Source of the DNA: CAZPMO01 sp964587515
GTDB lineage: Bacteria > Pseudomonadota > Alphaproteobacteria > MPNO01
DNA length: 52,128 nt
Reading direction: 5' to 3'
Assembly (NCBI GenBank): GCA_964587515.1
Contig: CAZPMO010000010.1
Span: 1-52,128, forward strand
Part shown: positions 1 to 8,825 of the stretch, one piece after another
How positions within the stretch are numbered: position 1 is the stretch's first letter
How the letters are laid out: each line of letters starts with the position of its first letter
Program-made: the position numbers and the translations under genes
The notes under the pieces: model-generated
Databases searched by the model: none
Told to the model about the DNA's origin: nothing
What the model saw: only the letters and a program-made list of their open reading frames with translations

Positions 1-1
1 T

Positions 2-1552
2 TCATCGCATCCCAGAATGCGCCTGTTTCCAGATTTCGGCCAGCGCGTTGCGGTCCATCTTGCCGCGATTGGTCTTGGGCAGGGTCTCGCGGAAGATTAT
101 CTCCTTGGGCATCTTCGCGTCCGGCAGCCGTGACCGGCAATGGTCGCGCACGTCGTCGGCGCTCAGCGCCTTGCCGGCGCGCGGCGCGACATAGACCACC
201 ACCTCCTCGCCATAGATCTTATCGGGTACGCCGACGGTCGCGACTTCGGCGACGGCGGGCATCTGAAGGACGATATTGTCGATCTCGACCGGCGCGATGT
301 TGACGCCGCCCCTGATGATCAGATCCTTTTCGCGCCCGGTGATGGTGAGAAACCCGTCGGTGTCGAAGAAGCCCATGTCGCCGGTCCTGGCGCGTCCGCG
401 CGCGTTGACGCGGACCGCGCCGTCCTCGGCGAGATAACGATATTCGGCGTCCGGCGCGCGGCCGAGCTCGATCAGGCCGATTTCGCCGGTGGGCAGCGCC
501 TCGCCCGCGTCGTCGACAACCGTGACATGCTGATAGGGCAGGGGACGGCCGACGGTCCCCATGCGCCGGTCCTTTTCATTGGACCCGGCGATCCAGCCGG
601 TTTCGCTGGCGCCGTAACCCTGGCAGACGGGCACCCCGTACATCTCCTCGAAGCGCCGCCAATCCTCCACCATCAGCGGCGCCGACGACGAGGTAATGAA
701 ACGGAAATGAGGGATATCGGCTGCGGCGATATCGACCGGGCGGTTGATCAGCATGTTGATGATTGTCGGGTTGCCGGCGGCCAGCGTTACCTTGTAATCG
801 CGCACCCAATCGAAGAACCGGCTTTGCGAGAAGCGTCGCGCCATCACCAGCGTCGCGCCCTTGCAGACCGTTCCCAGCGCCGACAGCACCTGCGCCGACA
901 TCCAGTTGTAGGAGCGGTAATCGAGGACGCGGTCTTGCTCGGTGATGGCGAAGGCGTCCGCGGTGGGCTCGGTGTTGCCGATCAACTCGACGAGGCTGCA
1001 CACCACCCCCTTGGGCCGGGTCGCCGTGCCGGACGTATAAAAAATCGAGGCGACATCGTCCATAGCGCCGACCGGATCGAGCGGCGCGCCGTCAGGAAGT
1101 TTTTCCAGTTCGGCGAAAAAACCGGTGCCGCCGCCGCCGGACTTCCAGTCGCCCAGCGCCACCCATTCGCCGGGCACGGTCGCGGCCAGCTTTTCGATAC
1201 CGAGCCCTTCCTCGTACAGCACCAGCGGCGCATCGACGGCCTTCAGGATATCCTCGAAATAGGTCGCGTTCATTTCCACATGGATGGTGCAGATCGTCGC
1301 GCCGTAGGCCAGGGTTCCGAAATAGACCGCGAGATGTTCGATCGAGTTGTTGGACAACAGGGCGACCCGGCCGTTGGCCCCGATCCCGCGGGCCGCCAGC
1401 GCCCGGCCGACGCGCGCGGCGAGGTCATACATCTCGCCGTGGCTTATGGATTTTTCCTGGTCGATGGCCTCGATAAGGGGCTTGTCGGGGAAACGCCTCG
1501 AATTGCTCTCCAGCCAGCCCAAAACCGTGCCGTCGGGAGTCTTACTACCCAT
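2..1552 (-). CDS. Acyl/aryl-CoA synthetase (ANL superfamily)
   Basis: A 516-residue adenylate-forming enzyme that should activate a carboxylic acid as an acyl-AMP and then a CoA thioester. Visible motifs are the P-loop-like YTSGTATRPKG (172-182), YGASETGW (313-320), the TGD of the hinge region (390-392), REKDLIIRGG (407-416) and the C-terminal catalytic lysine in NRGKMDR (K498). The ATG at 1552 is chosen because GGAG lies about 8 bases upstream; the reading frame stays open further upstream but without a good start. It is transcribed away from boxC across a shared regulatory region, which suggests an aromatic or dicarboxylic acid substrate in the same pathway. That is inference, because family motifs do not fix the substrate. 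Confidence 0.85.
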   Translation of the reverse strand: MGSKTPDGTVLGWLESNSRRFPDKPLIEAIDQEKSISHGEMYDLAARVGRALAARGIGANGRVALLSNNSIEHLAVYFGTLAYGATICTIHVEMNATYFEDILKAVDAPLVLYEEGLGIEKLAATVPGEWVALGDWKSGGGGTGFFAELEKLPDGAPLDPVGAMDDVASIFYTSGTATRPKGVVCSLVELIGNTEPTADAFAITEQDRVLDYRSYNWMSAQVLSALGTVCKGATLVMARRFSQSRFFDWVRDYKVTLAAGNPTIINMLINRPVDIAAADIPHFRFITSSSAPLMVEDWRRFEEMYGVPVCQGYGASETGWIAGSNEKDRRMGTVGRPLPYQHVTVVDDAGEALPTGEIGLIELGRAPDAEYRYLAEDGAVRVNARGRARTGDMGFFDTDGFLTITGREKDLIIRGGVNIAPVEIDNIVLQMPAVAEVATVGVPDKIYGEEVVVYVAPRAGKALSADDVRDHCRSRLPDAKMPKEIIFRETLPKTNRGKMDRNALAEIWKQAHSGMR

Positions 1553-1663
1553 AAATGTAACTCCAACGCCGGAAATTCGGCGGATATTGAACGTCCGGGG
1601 GAGTCGCCCCGGCCCGCGCAAACTACCCTCGACACCGGTTGGGCTCAAGAGATGGCCCGGCAA

Positions 1664-1687
1664 TAATTGTTGACTACGCAACAATTA
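1664..1687. promoter_or_regulatory. Palindromic operator between the synthetase gene and boxC
   Basis: A perfect inverted repeat with 9-base arms, TAATTGTTG-N6-CAACAATTA, lies midway between the divergent starts at 1552 and 1775. A TATAAT at 1704-1709 and a TATATA at 1715-1720 just downstream could serve as -10 elements for boxC. The arm pattern resembles operators of MarR-family repressors that control aromatic catabolism, but no regulator gene is in the window, so the binding protein is unknown. Confidence 0.6.
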
Positions 1688-1774
1688 GGTGTCGATTTCC
1701 GCTTATAATAATTCTATATATGCGGTGGTTCCGGGATCACACCGGGGCCTCAGCGGATAATATTGGAGGACGGG

Positions 1775-3475
1775 ATGTCGAGCGCGGAACAGGCCGGGGA
1801 TACGCAGCAGGCGGGCGGCGGCCGGCGAATCGATTTCCAGACCAGCCCCAATCGCTATCATCACTGGAAGCTGACGGTGGACGGCGACGTCGCGCGGCTG
1901 GCGATGGATGTCGACGAAGACGCGCCGCTGGTGCCCGGCTATACGCTGAAGCTGAACTCCTATGATCTCGGCGTCGATATCGAGCTCTACGACGCTATCC
2001 AGCGGTTGCGCTTCGAACACCCCGAGGTCGGCTGCGTCGTGATGACGTCCGATAAACCGCGCGTGTTCTGCGCCGGGGCCAATATCAAGATGCTGGGCCA
2101 ATCGAACCACGGCCATAAGGTCAATTTCTGCAAGTTCACCAACGAGACGCGTAACGGCATCGAGGACGCGACGGACAATTCGCGGCTGTCGTTCATTTGC
2201 GCCATCAACGGCACCGCGGCCGGCGGCGGCTACGAATTGGCGCTGGCGTGTGACCACATCATGCTGATCGACGACGGCTCATCCACGGTCTCTTTGCCCG
2301 AACTGCCGCTGCTGGCGGTGCTGCCGGGCACCGGCGGGCTGACCCGGCTGGTCGACAAGCGCAAGGTCCGTCACGACCATGCCGATTTCTTTTGCACCAC
2401 GTCCGAAGGCATGCGCGGCAAGCGCGCCATCGACTGGCGGCTGATCGACGAGCTGGTGCCGGGATCGCGTTTCGAGGAGCTGGTCGCCGAACGCGCCCAC
2501 GAATTCGCCGCCCGGTCCGACCGGCCGAAAGACGCCAAGGGGATCGCGCTGACGCCGCTCAACCGCGCCATCGAGGGCGACCGCATCGTTTACGACAACA
2601 TCACCATCGAAATGGATCGCGACCTCGGCGCCGCGACCGTCACCATCGCCGCGCCGGCCGCGCCGCCGCCCGCCGACGTGGCCGCCATCGCGGCCCAGGG
2701 CGCGGCATTCTGGCCGCTCGCGCTGGCCCGCGAGCTTGACGACGCGGTGATGGATTTGCGCGTCAATGAATCCGAGATCGGCACCTGGGTATTCAAGACC
2801 AGCGGCGAGACGGCCAATGTCGAGGCCGCCGACAAGGCGCTGCTCGACAATGCCGATAATTGGCTGGTGCGCGAGATCACCCTGTACCTCAAGCGCTCGC
2901 TGAAGCGCGTCGACGTCAGCGCGCGCAGTCTGATCGCGCTGATCGAGCCGGGATCCTGCTTCACCGGCACGCTGCTCGACATCGCCCTGGTGTGCGACCG
3001 CAGCTACATGCTGGACGGCGCGTTCGAGGGCTCCAACCTGCCGGCCGCGACGATCAAACTCACCGGCATGAATTTTGGCCCGTTGCCCATGCCCAACGGG
3101 CTGTCGCGCATCGCGCATCGCTTCCTCGCCGAGCCCGAGGCGGTGGATGCCGCGAAAGCCGAAATCGGCAAGGCGCTGGAGGCCGAAGACGCCGAGGCGC
3201 TCGGGCTGGTGACCTTCATTCCCGATGACATCGACTGGGAAGACGAGGTCCGCATCGCGGTCGAGGAACGCGCCGCGTTCTCGCCCGACGCGCTGACCGG
3301 CATGGAGGCGAGCCTGCGGTTCGCTGGACCGGAGACGCTGGAGACCAAGATCTTCGGCAGGCTGTCCGCGTGGCAGAACTGGATTTTCCAACGCCCCAAC
3401 GCTGTCGGCGATGAGGGCGCGCTGAAGCTCTACGGCACCGGCCGCAAGAGCCAATTCGACAAACGAAGGGTCTGA
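1775..3475 (+). CDS. boxC: Benzoyl-CoA-dihydrodiol lyase BoxC
   Basis: A 566-residue crotonase-superfamily enzyme with the length typical of BoxC. BoxC hydrolytically opens 2,3-epoxybenzoyl-CoA, releasing formate and 3,4-dehydroadipyl-CoA semialdehyde. The N-terminal crotonase fold shows CAGANIKML (99-107) and GGGYELALACDH (150-161), and a second divergent crotonase-like half follows, as in the family. The ATG at 1775 has GGAGGA four bases upstream; an in-frame TTG at 1763 overlaps that ribosome site and is unlikely to be used. boxB begins three bases after the stop, so the two are surely co-transcribed. Confidence 0.93.
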   Translation: MSSAEQAGDTQQAGGGRRIDFQTSPNRYHHWKLTVDGDVARLAMDVDEDAPLVPGYTLKLNSYDLGVDIELYDAIQRLRFEHPEVGCVVMTSDKPRVFCAGANIKMLGQSNHGHKVNFCKFTNETRNGIEDATDNSRLSFICAINGTAAGGGYELALACDHIMLIDDGSSTVSLPELPLLAVLPGTGGLTRLVDKRKVRHDHADFFCTTSEGMRGKRAIDWRLIDELVPGSRFEELVAERAHEFAARSDRPKDAKGIALTPLNRAIEGDRIVYDNITIEMDRDLGAATVTIAAPAAPPPADVAAIAAQGAAFWPLALARELDDAVMDLRVNESEIGTWVFKTSGETANVEAADKALLDNADNWLVREITLYLKRSLKRVDVSARSLIALIEPGSCFTGTLLDIALVCDRSYMLDGAFEGSNLPAATIKLTGMNFGPLPMPNGLSRIAHRFLAEPEAVDAAKAEIGKALEAEDAEALGLVTFIPDDIDWEDEVRIAVEERAAFSPDALTGMEASLRFAGPETLETKIFGRLSAWQNWIFQRPNAVGDEGALKLYGTGRKSQFDKRRV

Positions 3476-3478
3476 ACC

Positions 3479-4909
3479 ATGGCGATCAACTACGCCGAAC
3501 GCATCCCCAACAACGTCAATTTGTCGGACAACCGCCGCCTCCAGCGCGCGCTGGAAAACTGGCAGCCGAAATATCTCGACTGGTGGCGCGAACTCGGCCC
3601 CGACGGGACCTCGGATTACGACATCTATCTGCGCACCGCCGTCAGCGTCGAGTCCGACGGCTGGGCCCATTACGACTATGTGAAGATGCCCGACTATCGC
3701 TGGGGAATTTTCCTGAACCCCTCGGAAGAGGGCAAGAAGATTACCTTCGGCGATCACAAGGGCGAGGATGTGTGGCAGGAGGTCCCGGGCGAATACCGCG
3801 CGACGCTGCGCCGCCTGATCGTGACCCAGGGCGACACCGAGCCCGCGTCGGTCGAGCAGCAGAACCATCTCGGGCTGACCTGTCCGTCGCTTTACGATTT
3901 GCGCAATGTCTTCCAGGTGAATGTGGAAGAAGGCCGTCATCTGTGGGCGATGGTCTATCTGCTGCAGGCGCATTTCGGCCGCGACGGCCGCGAGGAAGCC
4001 GAAGCAATGCTGGAACGCCATTCCGGCGATCCCGACAAGCCGCGCATCCTGGGCGCGTTCAACGAAAAGACGCCGGACTGGCTGTCCTTCTTCATGTTCA
4101 CCTATTTCACCGACCGCGACGGCAAGTACCAGCTTTCCTCGCTGGCCGAATCAGGCTTCGATCCGCTGGCCCGCACCTGTCAGTTCATGCTGACCGAGGA
4201 AGGCCACCACATGTTCGTCGGCGAAACCGGCGTCGGGCGCGTGACGCAGCGCACCTGCGAGGTGATGAACGAGCTTAAGACCGACGATCCGGAGCGCATC
4301 CGCGCGGCCGGCGCGGTCGATCTGCCGACGCTGCAGAAGTTTATCAATTTCCACTTCTCGGTGTCCGTGGATCTGTTCGGCCAGGAAACCTCCACCAACG
4401 CCGCCACCTATTTCAACCAGAGCCTGAAGGGTCGTTTCCAGGAATCGGAACTTGACGACGACCACAAGCTGGGCGACGCCGCTTGGCCGGTCAACATCGT
4501 CAAGGGCGATAGCATCGTGATCGAGGAACTGCCGGCGCAGATCGCGGTCAATGAACGGCTGCGCGATGAATACATCATCGATTGCGAGCGCGGGATGACC
4601 CGTTGGAACCGCATCATCAAGCGCCACAAGATCGATTTCGAATTCAAGCTGCCGCACCGCGCCTTCCATCGCGCGATCGGCAACTTTTCCGAAATCAAGG
4701 CTTCGCCCGACGGCAAGATCGTCACCGAGGCGGATTGGACCCACCATCACGGCGACTGGATGCCAAGCGAAGAAGACCGCGCCTTCGTCCAGAGCCTGAT
4801 GCACCGGGTAACCGAACCGGGCAAGGTTGCCGGCTGGATCGCGCCGCCGGCGCGCGGCGTAAACCACGAAGACCCCGCGACCTTCGAATACGTACGCTTC
4901 AACCGCTAA
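3479..4909 (+). CDS. boxB: Benzoyl-CoA 2,3-epoxidase oxygenase subunit BoxB
   Basis: A 476-residue class I di-iron oxygenase that, with the reductase BoxA, converts benzoyl-CoA, O2 and NADPH to 2,3-epoxybenzoyl-CoA. Likely iron ligands are E121, E151 and H154 (EGRH), D212, E241 and H244 (TEEGHH), spaced as recalled for the Azoarcus enzyme. Length and N-terminus match the family. It follows boxC immediately, but BoxA, the obligatory electron donor, is not encoded in this window and must be supplied elsewhere or lie to the left. Confidence 0.94.
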   Translation: MAINYAERIPNNVNLSDNRRLQRALENWQPKYLDWWRELGPDGTSDYDIYLRTAVSVESDGWAHYDYVKMPDYRWGIFLNPSEEGKKITFGDHKGEDVWQEVPGEYRATLRRLIVTQGDTEPASVEQQNHLGLTCPSLYDLRNVFQVNVEEGRHLWAMVYLLQAHFGRDGREEAEAMLERHSGDPDKPRILGAFNEKTPDWLSFFMFTYFTDRDGKYQLSSLAESGFDPLARTCQFMLTEEGHHMFVGETGVGRVTQRTCEVMNELKTDDPERIRAAGAVDLPTLQKFINFHFSVSVDLFGQETSTNAATYFNQSLKGRFQESELDDDHKLGDAAWPVNIVKGDSIVIEELPAQIAVNERLRDEYIIDCERGMTRWNRIIKRHKIDFEFKLPHRAFHRAIGNFSEIKASPDGKIVTEADWTHHHGDWMPSEEDRAFVQSLMHRVTEPGKVAGWIAPPARGVNHEDPATFEYVRFNR

Positions 4910-4918
4910 GCGCCGGGA

Positions 4919-5131
4919 TCACGCGCCGGGTTGCGTCGCCGGGGCGCGTTCGAGACCGGCGGCGAGGCGGCGGCGGCGCGGCATGGCCAGCGCCCACACC
5001 ACCAGGCACAACATGGCGCCGCCGGCGACCGGAGCCTGCAGCCCGTAAACCGTCGACAACCATCCCATCGCCATGGCGCCGATCGCCGGCGCCGCGCGCG
5101 GCCCATGCCCTGGGCGGCGAGACGTTGCCAT
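4919..5131 (-). pseudogene. Possible remnant of an MFS permease C-terminus
   Basis: The 322-base interval between boxB and the benzoate-CoA ligase holds no intact gene. On the minus strand one frame encodes a hydrophobic stretch (GAMAMGWLSTVYGLQAPVAG, then an AMLCLVVWALAMP-like helix) ending in a basic tail, which reads like the last two helices of a major-facilitator permease; the residues before it seem to continue in another frame (QGMGRA). I read it as a decayed permease fragment left inside the box operon. The similarity is by eye only, and it could be chance hydrophobic coding. Confidence 0.35.
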
Positions 5132-5231
5132 GCCTTTTGCGCCAACTTCATGGCGGACAGTCTATCGCGCGCCGCCGCCTAACCGGGTAATATTCGGCGG
5201 ACGCAAGAAGCCAAATTCGGAGAGGCGCGCA

Positions 5232-6812
5232 ATGCCCAACAACAATACGGTCATCGTCAATCGTGACGTGACGCCCGCGACGCTCGAATTTTCGCCGGTC
5301 TTCAACGTCGCGGTGCCGATGGTCGATCGTCATCTCGGCCAGGGGCGCGGCGATAAGGTCGTGATCCGCGACGTCAATGGCGACGTGACTTATGGCGAAC
5401 TGGCGGAACGGGTGAACCGCGCCGGCAATGCTCTGCTCGGTCTCGGCGCGGGTCAGGGCGACCGCGTGATCATGGTGGTCAAGGACTGCCCGGAATTCAT
5501 CTACCTGTTCTTCGGCGCCATAAAGGCGGGCGTGGTGCCGGTGCCGGTCAACACGCTGCTGCGCGCCAAGGACTATCAGTACATGATCGAGGATTCCGGC
5601 TGCGCCGGGCTGATCTATTCACCCGAATATGCCGGCGAGGTCGAACCCGCCCTGGAGGCCGCCGACCGCAAGCCCGATTTTATCCTTCGGACAGAGGGCG
5701 CGGGCGGGCTCGGTGAGCTGATCGCGGCCGCATCCAATGAACTGGAGGCGGCGCCGTCCACCGCGGAAGCCGATTGCTTCTGGCTTTATTCGTCGGGCTC
5801 GACCGGGCGTCCCAAGGGCGCGGTGCACCGCCAGCGCGATATTGTCGTTCACGCCGAATATTACGCGGTGGGCGCGATCGGAATCGGCGAGGACGATGTC
5901 GCGTTCTCCGCCGCCAAGCTGTTCTTCGCCTATGGGCTCGCCAACTCCATGAATATCGTGCTGTGGACCGGCGGCTCGGTGGTGCTGTCCGACCGGGTGC
6001 CGACGCCCGATATGACCTTCGAGATGATCGAGCGGTTCCGGCCCACCGTTTATTACGGCGTGCCGACACTCTATGCCGCGCAGCTCCGCGCTCTGGACCA
6101 GGAAGATCGGGACCTGTCGTCGCTGCGGCTTTCGATCTCGGCCGGCGAGGCGTTGCCCGCCGACATATTGCGGCGCTGGCGGGAGAAGGTCGGCCAGCCC
6201 ATCATCGACGGGCTCGGCTCGACCGAATTGACCCATATCTTCATCACCAATACGCCCGATGCCGTTCGTCCGGGAACCAGCGGCCTTATCGTGCCCGGCT
6301 ACGACGCCAAGGTCGTCGATGATGAGGGTGTCGAGGTGCCCGACGGCGAGACCGGGCGGCTGTGGGTCTCGGGCCAATCGCGCGCCGCCTATTACTGGAA
6401 CCAGCCGGAAAAGACCGCCGAGACCATGGTCGGCGACTGGATGGATACCGGCGATACCTATATCCGCGACGAAGACGGCTGGTACATCTATTGCGGGCGT
6501 TCCGACGACATGATCAAGGTCGGCGGCATCTGGTGTTCGCCGATCGAGATCGAGTCCAAGCTGATCGAACACCCCAAGGTGCTGGAAGCGGCCGTCGTGG
6601 GGCGCGCCGATAGCGACGATCTGGTCAAGCCGGAAGCCTACATCATCCTCAACGAGGCCTCGGACGCCTCCGATGCGCTGGCCGACGAGCTGCTGGAGCA
6701 CTGCAAGGCGAGCCTCGCGCGCTATAAATATCCGCGCTGGTTCAACTTCGTCGAAGACCTCCCCAAGACCGCCACCGGCAAAATCCAGCGCTTCCGGCTC
6801 CGGGCGGAGTAA
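5232..6812 (+). CDS. bclA: Benzoate-CoA ligase
   Basis: A 526-residue ANL enzyme of the benzoate-CoA ligase family (BclA/BadA), which makes benzoyl-CoA from benzoate, ATP and CoA and so feeds BoxAB and BoxC. Visible motifs are YSSGSTGRPKG (186-196), DGLGSTEL near 327-333, the hinge MDTGD and SDDMIKVGG region, and the catalytic lysine K517 in TATGKIQR. The start at 5232 follows GGAGAGG; an in-frame extension back to 5073 lacks support. Its place downstream of boxCB backs benzoate or a close analogue as substrate. Confidence 0.9.
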   Translation: MPNNNTVIVNRDVTPATLEFSPVFNVAVPMVDRHLGQGRGDKVVIRDVNGDVTYGELAERVNRAGNALLGLGAGQGDRVIMVVKDCPEFIYLFFGAIKAGVVPVPVNTLLRAKDYQYMIEDSGCAGLIYSPEYAGEVEPALEAADRKPDFILRTEGAGGLGELIAAASNELEAAPSTAEADCFWLYSSGSTGRPKGAVHRQRDIVVHAEYYAVGAIGIGEDDVAFSAAKLFFAYGLANSMNIVLWTGGSVVLSDRVPTPDMTFEMIERFRPTVYYGVPTLYAAQLRALDQEDRDLSSLRLSISAGEALPADILRRWREKVGQPIIDGLGSTELTHIFITNTPDAVRPGTSGLIVPGYDAKVVDDEGVEVPDGETGRLWVSGQSRAAYYWNQPEKTAETMVGDWMDTGDTYIRDEDGWYIYCGRSDDMIKVGGIWCSPIEIESKLIEHPKVLEAAVVGRADSDDLVKPEAYIILNEASDASDALADELLEHCKASLARYKYPRWFNFVEDLPKTATGKIQRFRLRAE

Positions 6813-6827
6813 GCCCCCCGGTTTCGA

Positions 6828-7118
6828 TCATTCGGTCGGGTCTGTCGGGGGTTTGCGCGCGCCATGGAACACCGCGATGATTTCGACGATCTCTCCGGTA
6901 ACGCGATAGGGGATGATGAATGGTGTTCCGGGGACCACAAGTTCCCGAGTTTCGGGAACGCGCCCAGGCCGGCCGATGGATGGAAATTCACCCAGGTGGT
7001 TCGTTGCCTCGATGATCGATCGAGCGACGGCGCGGGCCGCCGCTTGGTTGTCCTCGGCTATGAAATTTCGGATTTCAACAAGGTGAGCAACCGCTGGTCG
7101 GGACCAGCGGATTCTCAC
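6828..7118 (-). CDS. ParE/RelE-superfamily toxin
   Basis: A 96-residue protein with the ParE pattern: an N-terminal RWSRPAVAHLVEIRNFI helix pair, GRPGRVPETRELVV in the centre and IIAVFHGAR near the end. ParE toxins poison DNA gyrase, while RelE relatives cleave mRNA; the HGAR ending and the central GR..TREL favour ParE. It overlaps the antitoxin gene by four bases (ATGA), the usual translational coupling of type II modules. Confidence 0.85.
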   Translation of the reverse strand: MRIRWSRPAVAHLVEIRNFIAEDNQAAARAVARSIIEATNHLGEFPSIGRPGRVPETRELVVPGTPFIIPYRVTGEIVEIIAVFHGARKPPTDPTE

Positions 7119-7378
7119 TTCGGCGGCTCGCGTTCGTTATCCGTCCCCCAACTCGAAAGCCATTCCGCCACGTCTTCTTGCGCCAAATATTCACCGCTTT
7201 CCAACGCCGCGATACCCTTTTCGATGCGTTCTACCTGCCAGGCCTGAGCCTCGAGGTAGTTTTCGACCGCTTGTTCCAGCAGCCACGATTTAGGCCGGTC
7301 GGTCGCCGCCGCCAGCCGCTCGATCTTTTCGGCGATCTCCGGCGAGACCCGAAACGAGAGGGGAACCGTCGAGGCCAT
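7115..7378 (-). CDS. Ribbon-helix-helix antitoxin (ParD/CopG type)
   Basis: An 87-residue protein with an N-terminal ribbon-helix-helix (VPLSFRVSPEIAEKIERLA, then RPKSWLLEQAVENYL), the DNA-binding fold of ParD/CopG antitoxins, and an acidic C-terminal half (LESGEYLAQEDVAEWLSSW) that would wrap the toxin. The ATG at 7378 is preferred because AGGAG lies seven bases upstream; a GTG one codon earlier is possible. It is the first gene of the operon and should repress its own promoter. Confidence 0.87.
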   Translation of the reverse strand: MASTVPLSFRVSPEIAEKIERLAAATDRPKSWLLEQAVENYLEAQAWQVERIEKGIAALESGEYLAQEDVAEWLSSWGTDNEREPPK

Positions 7379-7450
7379 CACTGGACTCCTGATGGTTGGT
7401 CACGCATTGTTCTATCACATCGTCTCATTCGCGAATTCATTAAGTGTAAA

Positions 7451-7483
7451 CAATGTATTCAAAATATGCAATGTGTTCAAAAT
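7451..7483. repeat. AT-rich 15-base direct repeat upstream of parD and the amidase
   Basis: CAATGTATTCAAAAT (7451-7465) and CAATGTGTTCAAAAT (7469-7483) differ at one base and start 18 bases apart. They lie in an AT-rich pocket between the divergent antitoxin gene and the amidase. This is a candidate operator for the toxin-antitoxin promoter or the amidase promoter; nothing in the sequence shows which. Confidence 0.5.
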
Positions 7484-7514
7484 TCATGAAGTCCTGGGAA
7501 TTGGGTTCTCTGCC

Positions 7515-8825
7515 ATGACCGATCTTCGCGACGCCGGCCCGGCCGGGTTGAATATTCTCTCCGCGTCAGAGGCGGCGACGAGACTCGCCAGTGGAGAAAT
7601 CACATCGGAGGCGCTGGTCGCCGATTGCCTGGAGCGCATCGCGGCGCGCGATCCAGAGATCGGCGCCTGGGCCCATCTCGACCCCGAGGCGGCGCTGACC
7701 CAGGCGCGGGAGCGCGATGGCGAGGAACGGAGGGGGCCACTTCACGGCGTGCCGGTGGGCGTGAAGGATGTGCTCGACACCGCTGATTTACCGACCGAAT
7801 ACGGCTCCGCGATCCATGCCGGTCACCAGCCCCAGGCGGACGCCGCCTGCGTCTCGGCGCTGCGCCGCGCCGGTGCGGTGATCCTCGGCAAGACCACCAC
7901 CACCGAGTTCGCCTGCCCGATACCGGTCGGTGTCCGCAATCCGCATGATTTCGGACGATCGCCGGGTGTCTCGTCCTCGGGTTCGGCGGCGGCGGTGGCC
8001 GATTTCATGACGCCGCTGGCGCTCGGCACCCAGACCGGCGGCTCGGTGATCCTGCCGGCCGCGTTCTGCGGCCTGGTCGGTTATAAGGCGAGTCTCGACG
8101 GGCTCGACCGGGGCGGCATCCGTCATTTGCGGCCGTCGCTCGATACGCTCGGCGGCTTCGCGCGCGAGGTCGGCGACATCGCGCTGCTCAGGGCCGCGAT
8201 GACCGGCGTTGGCGCCGCACCTGAGATGTCCGCGCCGCCGCGCATCGGGGTCTGCCGCACCTTTAACTGGGACCAGGCGTCCCCGGAAACCGCGGCGGCG
8301 CTGGAATCGGCGGCCGAGACGCTGGCCGGGGCGGGGGCCGAGGTCAACGACGTCGAACTGCCGGCCGCGTTCACGGGCATCGAAGACGCGTTTCGCGTGG
8401 TCTCAAGCGTCGAGGGCTTCCGGGCGATGGAGTGGGAGATCGCAGAGCATCTGGACGCCCTGAACGGCTGGGCCCGCGAAGGCGTGGAAGCGGCCGCCGG
8501 CTGGGATGACGATGATTACGAGGACGCGCTGGCCCATGCCGCCGCCTGCCGCGCCGCGCTTGGCGGGCTGTTCGCGACCCGCGACGTGCTGTTGACGCCG
8601 TCGACCGCGGGCGAAGCCAGCGACGATCTCACCGGCGTCTCGAACTCGGCCTTCAACCGGGTCTGGACGATGATGCATGGGCCCTGCGTGACGATTCCCG
8701 CCTATGCCGGCCCCAACGGCCTGCCGGTTGGGGTGCAGATCGTCGGCCCGCCGCGCGCCGACGACCAGACCCTGGCCGTCGCCGCGTGGATCGCGGCCCG
8801 GCTCCCCTTTAATCTGCGGGATTAG
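7515..8825 (+). CDS. Amidase signature family hydrolase
   Basis: A 436-residue member of the amidase signature family (Ser-cisSer-Lys triad). K84 lies in GVPVGVKDVLDT, the serine-rich cis-Ser loop is GVSSSGSAAAVAD (151-163), and the nucleophile is S177 in GTQTGGSVILPAAFCG. Members hydrolyse amides, urethanes or aryl ureas; the exact substrate cannot be read from sequence. The ATG at 7515 starts the conserved region, and the upstream in-frame stretch is AT-rich non-coding DNA. A GatA role is unlikely because gatB and gatC are absent and the C-terminal part is short. Confidence 0.85.
   Translation: MTDLRDAGPAGLNILSASEAATRLASGEITSEALVADCLERIAARDPEIGAWAHLDPEAALTQARERDGEERRGPLHGVPVGVKDVLDTADLPTEYGSAIHAGHQPQADAACVSALRRAGAVILGKTTTTEFACPIPVGVRNPHDFGRSPGVSSSGSAAAVADFMTPLALGTQTGGSVILPAAFCGLVGYKASLDGLDRGGIRHLRPSLDTLGGFAREVGDIALLRAAMTGVGAAPEMSAPPRIGVCRTFNWDQASPETAAALESAAETLAGAGAEVNDVELPAAFTGIEDAFRVVSSVEGFRAMEWEIAEHLDALNGWAREGVEAAAGWDDDDYEDALAHAAACRAALGGLFATRDVLLTPSTAGEASDDLTGVSNSAFNRVWTMMHGPCVTIPAYAGPNGLPVGVQIVGPPRADDQTLAVAAWIAARLPFNLRD

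Noticed and set aside
2279..4021. A 580-codon open frame on the minus strand opposite boxC and boxB
   Set aside because: It is low-complexity, His/Arg/Asp-rich antisense coding caused by high GC; the plus strand has clear BoxC and BoxB motifs.
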